Part shown: positions 61,247-64,000 of the stretch, one piece after another
Position numbering within the stretch: the first letter of the stretch is position 1
Layout: every line of letters starts with the position of its first letter
Source of the DNA: Ga0077555 sp033764055
Lineage (GTDB): Bacteria > Pseudomonadota > Alphaproteobacteria > Rhizobiales > Hyphomicrobiaceae
Length of the DNA stretch: 64,000 bases
Assembly (NCBI GenBank): GCA_033764055.1
Contig: JANRJI010000136.1
Coordinates: forward strand, 124,001 to 188,000
Direction of reading: 5' to 3'
The notes under the pieces: model-generated
Database searches by the model: none
Told to the model about the DNA's origin: nothing
Seen by the model: the letters and a program-made list of their open reading frames with translations, nothing else
Translations under genes and position numbers: made by a program

Positions 61247-62263
61247 ATGGTGGCACTCGATCCCATGCCGGACGCGAGCGAGACCCCGATGCCCCCGATG
61301 CCTGCCAACAAGGACCTGCATGTCCTGTTCGCCCACGTCGCCTACGAGTTCGCCGAGCCGTTCCGTGCCCGCAACACGGGCATGACGTTCGACGTCGCGC
61401 GCAGCTACGACGAGTTGAAGTCCAAGCTTCCCGACGCCGACGTGCTCTCCGTGTCGATGATGTGGAGGAACGACCTGGCGCCGATCGCCAAGCGCTTGAA
61501 GCTGATCCAATCGATCAGCGCCGGCACCGATCAGTACGACCGTGCGGTGCTGAAGGAGCAAGGCATCCGACTTGCCAGCGGTCAAGGCGTCAATGCCAAC
61601 GCCGTTGCCGAGCACGCCATCGCACTGATGCTCTCGCTGTCGCGCCAGCTCCATTTCCTTCGCGACCATCAGCATGACGGGCACTGGCGCCCGATGCAGG
61701 GCGACCGCCGCATCCGCGAGGACGAGATCGAGGGCAAGACCGTGCTCATCGTCGGCCTCGGCGGCATCGGCCAGCGGCTTGCTGCTCTCTGCAAGGCGTT
61801 CGGCATGAAGGTTCTCGCCACCCGGCGCGACCCGTCGAAAGGAGCCGGCGGCGCCGACGAGATCCACGCCGACAAGGACCTGATCGGGCTGCTCCCGCGG
61901 GCCGACTTCGTCGCGCTGACCACGGCTCTGACGCCCGATACCACAGGGCTGATCGGGCGCGAGCAACTCGCCGCAATGAAGCCGACCGCCTTTCTCGTCA
62001 ACGTCGCCCGCGGCAAGGTCTGCGACGAGCTGGCGCTCACCGCCGCTCTCTCGGCCAGGCTCATTGCGGGCGCCGCCCTCGATGTGACCGCGGAGGAGCC
62101 TTTGGCCAAGGAGTCTCCACTCTGGGCCATGCCGCGCGTCATCATCACTCCCCATTCGGCCGGCGAGACGGTGCGCTACGAGGATCGCGTCATCGACCTG
62201 CTGATCGAGAACGTCGGCCGCCTCCAGCGCGGCGAGACCAGCCTTGCCAACGGCATCGTCTGA
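61247..62263 (+). CDS. D-2-hydroxyacid dehydrogenase
   Basis: A protein of about 330 residues with the two-domain 2-hydroxyacid dehydrogenase layout. The NAD motif is VGLGGIGQRLAAL (near residue 169). Catalytic residues are Arg in VNVARGK, Glu in DVTAEEPL and His in PHSAGE. It reduces 2-keto acids or hydroxypyruvate/glyoxylate, or oxidises D-2-hydroxyacids. The start is unsure: ATG at 61247, 61265 or 61289 in frame, with no strong site. The ornithine cyclodeaminase-family gene follows 3 bases later. Confidence 0.9.
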   Translation: MVALDPMPDASETPMPPMPANKDLHVLFAHVAYEFAEPFRARNTGMTFDVARSYDELKSKLPDADVLSVSMMWRNDLAPIAKRLKLIQSISAGTDQYDRAVLKEQGIRLASGQGVNANAVAEHAIALMLSLSRQLHFLRDHQHDGHWRPMQGDRRIREDEIEGKTVLIVGLGGIGQRLAALCKAFGMKVLATRRDPSKGAGGADEIHADKDLIGLLPRADFVALTTALTPDTTGLIGREQLAAMKPTAFLVNVARGKVCDELALTAALSARLIAGAALDVTAEEPLAKESPLWAMPRVIITPHSAGETVRYEDRVIDLLIENVGRLQRGETSLANGIV

Positions 62264-62266
62264 GCC

Positions 62267-63229
62267 ATGGCCCACGCATCGACATCGCTGCTGGCGATCT
62301 CCCGAGACGACGTGATGCGCCTCGTCGACCCCGCAAGGGCCATCGAGGCGCTGGCCGAGGGCTTCAAGGCGCTCTCGCGCGGCGAGGTCCAGGCGCCGCC
62401 CCGGCCCAAGGTGGACGTGCCCGGCAAAGGCTTCTCGCTGGCCATGCTGGCCTGGGCTCCGGGCCGCATGATCGCGCTCAAGACGGTCAACGTCTTCGAG
62501 GGCAATCACGTGCTCGGCCTCGAGAGCCATCAAGCCCTTGTCTCGCTGTTCGACGCAGCAACAGGTGCCCCCGTCGCCATTCTCGACGGTGCGAGCCTCA
62601 CCGGCATTCGCACTGCGGCGGGCGCCGTGCTGTCGGTCCGCGAGTTGGCCCGCCCGGACGCGCGGATCGCCATCGTCATCGGCGCCGGTGTCCAGGCCCG
62701 CGAGCACGCTCGCCAGCTCGGCCTGGCCCGCCGCTTCGATGAGATCCGCGTTTTCGCACGCAGGCTCGAAGCCGCGAAAGCCATCGCCGCCACCGTGCCC
62801 AACGGCATCGCGGTCACCGATCTCGAGGAGGCCGTTCGTAGCGCCGACGTCGTCTGCCTGACCACGTCGGCCACGAGCCCCGTCGTCGATGACACCTGGA
62901 TACGCCCCGGCACCCACGTCACATCGGTCGGGTTCGCCCCGCCGGGAAGCGAGCTGCCGGCCGCCCTCGTCGACCGCGCCACGCTCTTCGTGGAGGCGAT
63001 GGGTGCATTCCAGCCGGCCCCTGTCGGCTGCGCCGAGCTTGCTGGCCGTGAGCCATCCCAAGGCGCCGAGCTCGGTCAGATGCTGCTCGGCTTGCGGCCC
63101 GGTCGCACGTCCGACGAGCAGGTCACGCTCTACAAGTCTATGGGTAATGCCATGGAGGACATGATCGTCGCCAATCTCGCCTACGAGGCGGCCGTGAGAG
63201 ATGGCGCAGGGCAGAGACTGCACCTGTAG
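62267..63229 (+). CDS. Ornithine cyclodeaminase/mu-crystallin family protein
   Basis: A 320-residue protein with Rossmann motif IVIGAGVQAREHARQL near residue 141. The N-terminal active-site blocks (PPRPKVDV, MIALKTVNVF with the conserved Lys) and the TGIRTAAGA segment are typical. Family members make proline from ornithine, reduce imines or act as alanine or lysine dehydrogenases. It starts 3 bases after the preceding hydroxyacid dehydrogenase, so the two form an operon; perhaps both act on a 2-keto/2-imino acid. Confidence 0.9.
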   Translation: MAHASTSLLAISRDDVMRLVDPARAIEALAEGFKALSRGEVQAPPRPKVDVPGKGFSLAMLAWAPGRMIALKTVNVFEGNHVLGLESHQALVSLFDAATGAPVAILDGASLTGIRTAAGAVLSVRELARPDARIAIVIGAGVQAREHARQLGLARRFDEIRVFARRLEAAKAIAATVPNGIAVTDLEEAVRSADVVCLTTSATSPVVDDTWIRPGTHVTSVGFAPPGSELPAALVDRATLFVEAMGAFQPAPVGCAELAGREPSQGAELGQMLLGLRPGRTSDEQVTLYKSMGNAMEDMIVANLAYEAAVRDGAGQRLHL

Positions 63230-63329
63230 TCTCTGCCGGGCCAAGATGTCCGGCCGGGGAGCGCGAGTGGGGCTCGCACCCATCCCCGCCACGGGAGCGC
63301 GCCCCCCGGACCCTCAAGCGAATGGGAGC

Positions 63330-63941
63330 TCAGTAGATCGTCTCCTCCAGGCGTTTCGGATAGGCCGTGTCGTAGGCCTTGCCATCGAACCGGCCCTGCG
63401 TCAGCGCCTCAAGGATCTCTCCGGAGGACGGCAGCTCCGAGCGCGCGATCTGGGCGCCCTTGTCCCAGAGGCGCGAGCGCACCAGCGCCTTTGGACACTG
63501 GAAGTAGACCCGGTCGGCCGTCACCTTCAGCACCGTGCGCGGTAGCTTGCCGTTGACCGCGAAGCTGTCGTTCAGCGCCGCATCGTTCAGAATCTCGGCG
63601 GTGCCGTTGATGCGCAGCGTATTGCCGATGCCCGGAATGAGAAACAGCAACGAGCACCGTGGATCGCGGACGATGTTGCGGAGCGCATCGACCCGGTTGT
63701 TGCCGCGCCGGTCAGGGATCAAGACCGTTTTCTTGTCGACGACACGGACGAAGCCGGCAGGGTCGCCTCGCGGAGAGCAGTCGAGGCCTTCGGGACCGAC
63801 CGTCGCGAGAATGACGAACGGCGCCTTGTCGATGAAGGCCCGGTAGTGATCCGAGATGTAGTCGATCTCCTTGACGATCGCCGCCTCGACCGGCGCGCCA
63901 TAGAGCGCGTCCAGCTCCTCGATCGTGGTCACCTTCGTCAT
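63330..63941 (-). CDS. PPOX-class FMN-dependent flavoprotein (MSMEG_1061-like)
   Basis: A 203-residue protein of the pyridoxamine 5'-phosphate oxidase-like split barrel fold. FIDKAPFVILATVGPEGLDCSPRGDPAGFVRVV near residue 36 and LIPDRRGNNRVDALRNIVRDPRCSLLFLIPG near 74 are the FMN-contacting segments of the MSMEG_1061 subfamily. These use FMN or F420-type cofactors in redox reactions of unknown substrate. The ATG at 63941 is preceded by GGAGATG. The stop is at 63330, convergent with the cyclodeaminase-family gene. Confidence 0.85.
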   Translation of the reverse strand: MTKVTTIEELDALYGAPVEAAIVKEIDYISDHYRAFIDKAPFVILATVGPEGLDCSPRGDPAGFVRVVDKKTVLIPDRRGNNRVDALRNIVRDPRCSLLFLIPGIGNTLRINGTAEILNDAALNDSFAVNGKLPRTVLKVTADRVYFQCPKALVRSRLWDKGAQIARSELPSSGEILEALTQGRFDGKAYDTAYPKRLEETIY

Positions 63942-64000
63942 GGCATCTCCTTCAGGGCGGCGTGCGGACTGCGGGGGTTGCAGTTTCCGTGGTCGCCTCG

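Noticed and set aside
1..64000. tRNA, rRNA, CRISPR, insertion sequence, prophage or integron
   Set aside because: I saw no cloverleaf, no regularly spaced repeat array, no transposase or integrase motif and no att-like direct repeat.

Overview
The window is a GC-rich stretch of chromosome from an aerobic or facultative alphaproteobacterium, most likely in the Hyphomicrobiales/Rhizobiales neighbourhood. The evidence is indirect: a phosphatidylcholine synthase gene, a TctABC-type solute transporter, coiled-coil porins, a PHA synthase, a UbiH-like monooxygenase and an rpmH-rnpA-yidC-engB block. No rRNA, tRNA, CRISPR array, insertion sequence or prophage gene was seen. Genes are densely packed on both strands, so most long extra reading frames are antisense shadows.

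Layout. 0-7.7 kb: the 3' end of an oligopeptidase B-like peptidase, a CPA2 cation/proton antiporter with an RCK domain, a convergent PHA synthase, then a tctB-tctA-tctC operon and a coiled-coil orphan. 7.8-11.5 kb (minus strand): MaoC hydratase and SDR, which together match the two halves of eukaryotic peroxisomal multifunctional enzyme type 2, then a small secreted protein, phosphatidylcholine synthase and another small secreted protein. 11.7-15.7 kb: two paralogous porins with matching terminator hairpins and unusual cysteine pairs. 16.1-19.4 kb: UbiH-like monooxygenase followed by two tandem LpxL-type acyltransferases. 19.4-30 kb: an SDR broken by a frameshift in a G7 run, malyl-CoA lyase-like aldolase, MFS permease, aldo/keto reductase, CsaA-like protein, TetR/COQ9-like regulator, L,D-transpeptidase, class III CoA-transferase, a RES-Xre toxin-antitoxin pair with its own palindromic operator, and a MetE-like protein.

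30-38 kb: a flavin dehydrogenase, gatB, a 2-keto-4-pentenoate hydratase-like gene and a hemolysin III-type membrane protein, convergent with the core block rpmH-rnpA-yidC-engB, which is driven by a near-consensus sigma-70 promoter. 38.6-43 kb: RND efflux adaptor and pump. 43-48 kb: secreted proteins of unknown function and two tandem inositol-monophosphatase paralogs. 48-51.6 kb: zinc alcohol dehydrogenase, opposite a coupled SDR/flavin dehydrogenase pair. 51.8-55.7 kb: pgk, a phosphoglycolate phosphatase gene, ccdA and thiD, ending at a strong orphan terminator. 55.9-59.4 kb (minus strand): an ECF sigma/anti-sigma pair inside a run of exported or membrane proteins, including a DUF4394-like protein. 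59.5-63.9 kb: isochorismatase-family hydrolase, gamma-glutamylcyclotransferase-like protein, GNAT acetyltransferase, D-2-hydroxyacid dehydrogenase, ornithine cyclodeaminase family protein and a PPOX-type flavoprotein.

Taken together this is core chromosome with many catabolic acyl-CoA, organic-acid and envelope genes. The parts that stand out are the self-contained RES-Xre operon with its promoter and operator visible, the split MFE-2 homologue, the homopolymer-broken SDR, the rnpA-yidC junction with an extended RnpA and no yidD, the hairpin elements before pgk and the second porin, and the ECF-linked envelope cluster. I did not find a clearly new multi-gene system; the best candidates for undescribed biology are listed as findings with modest scores.
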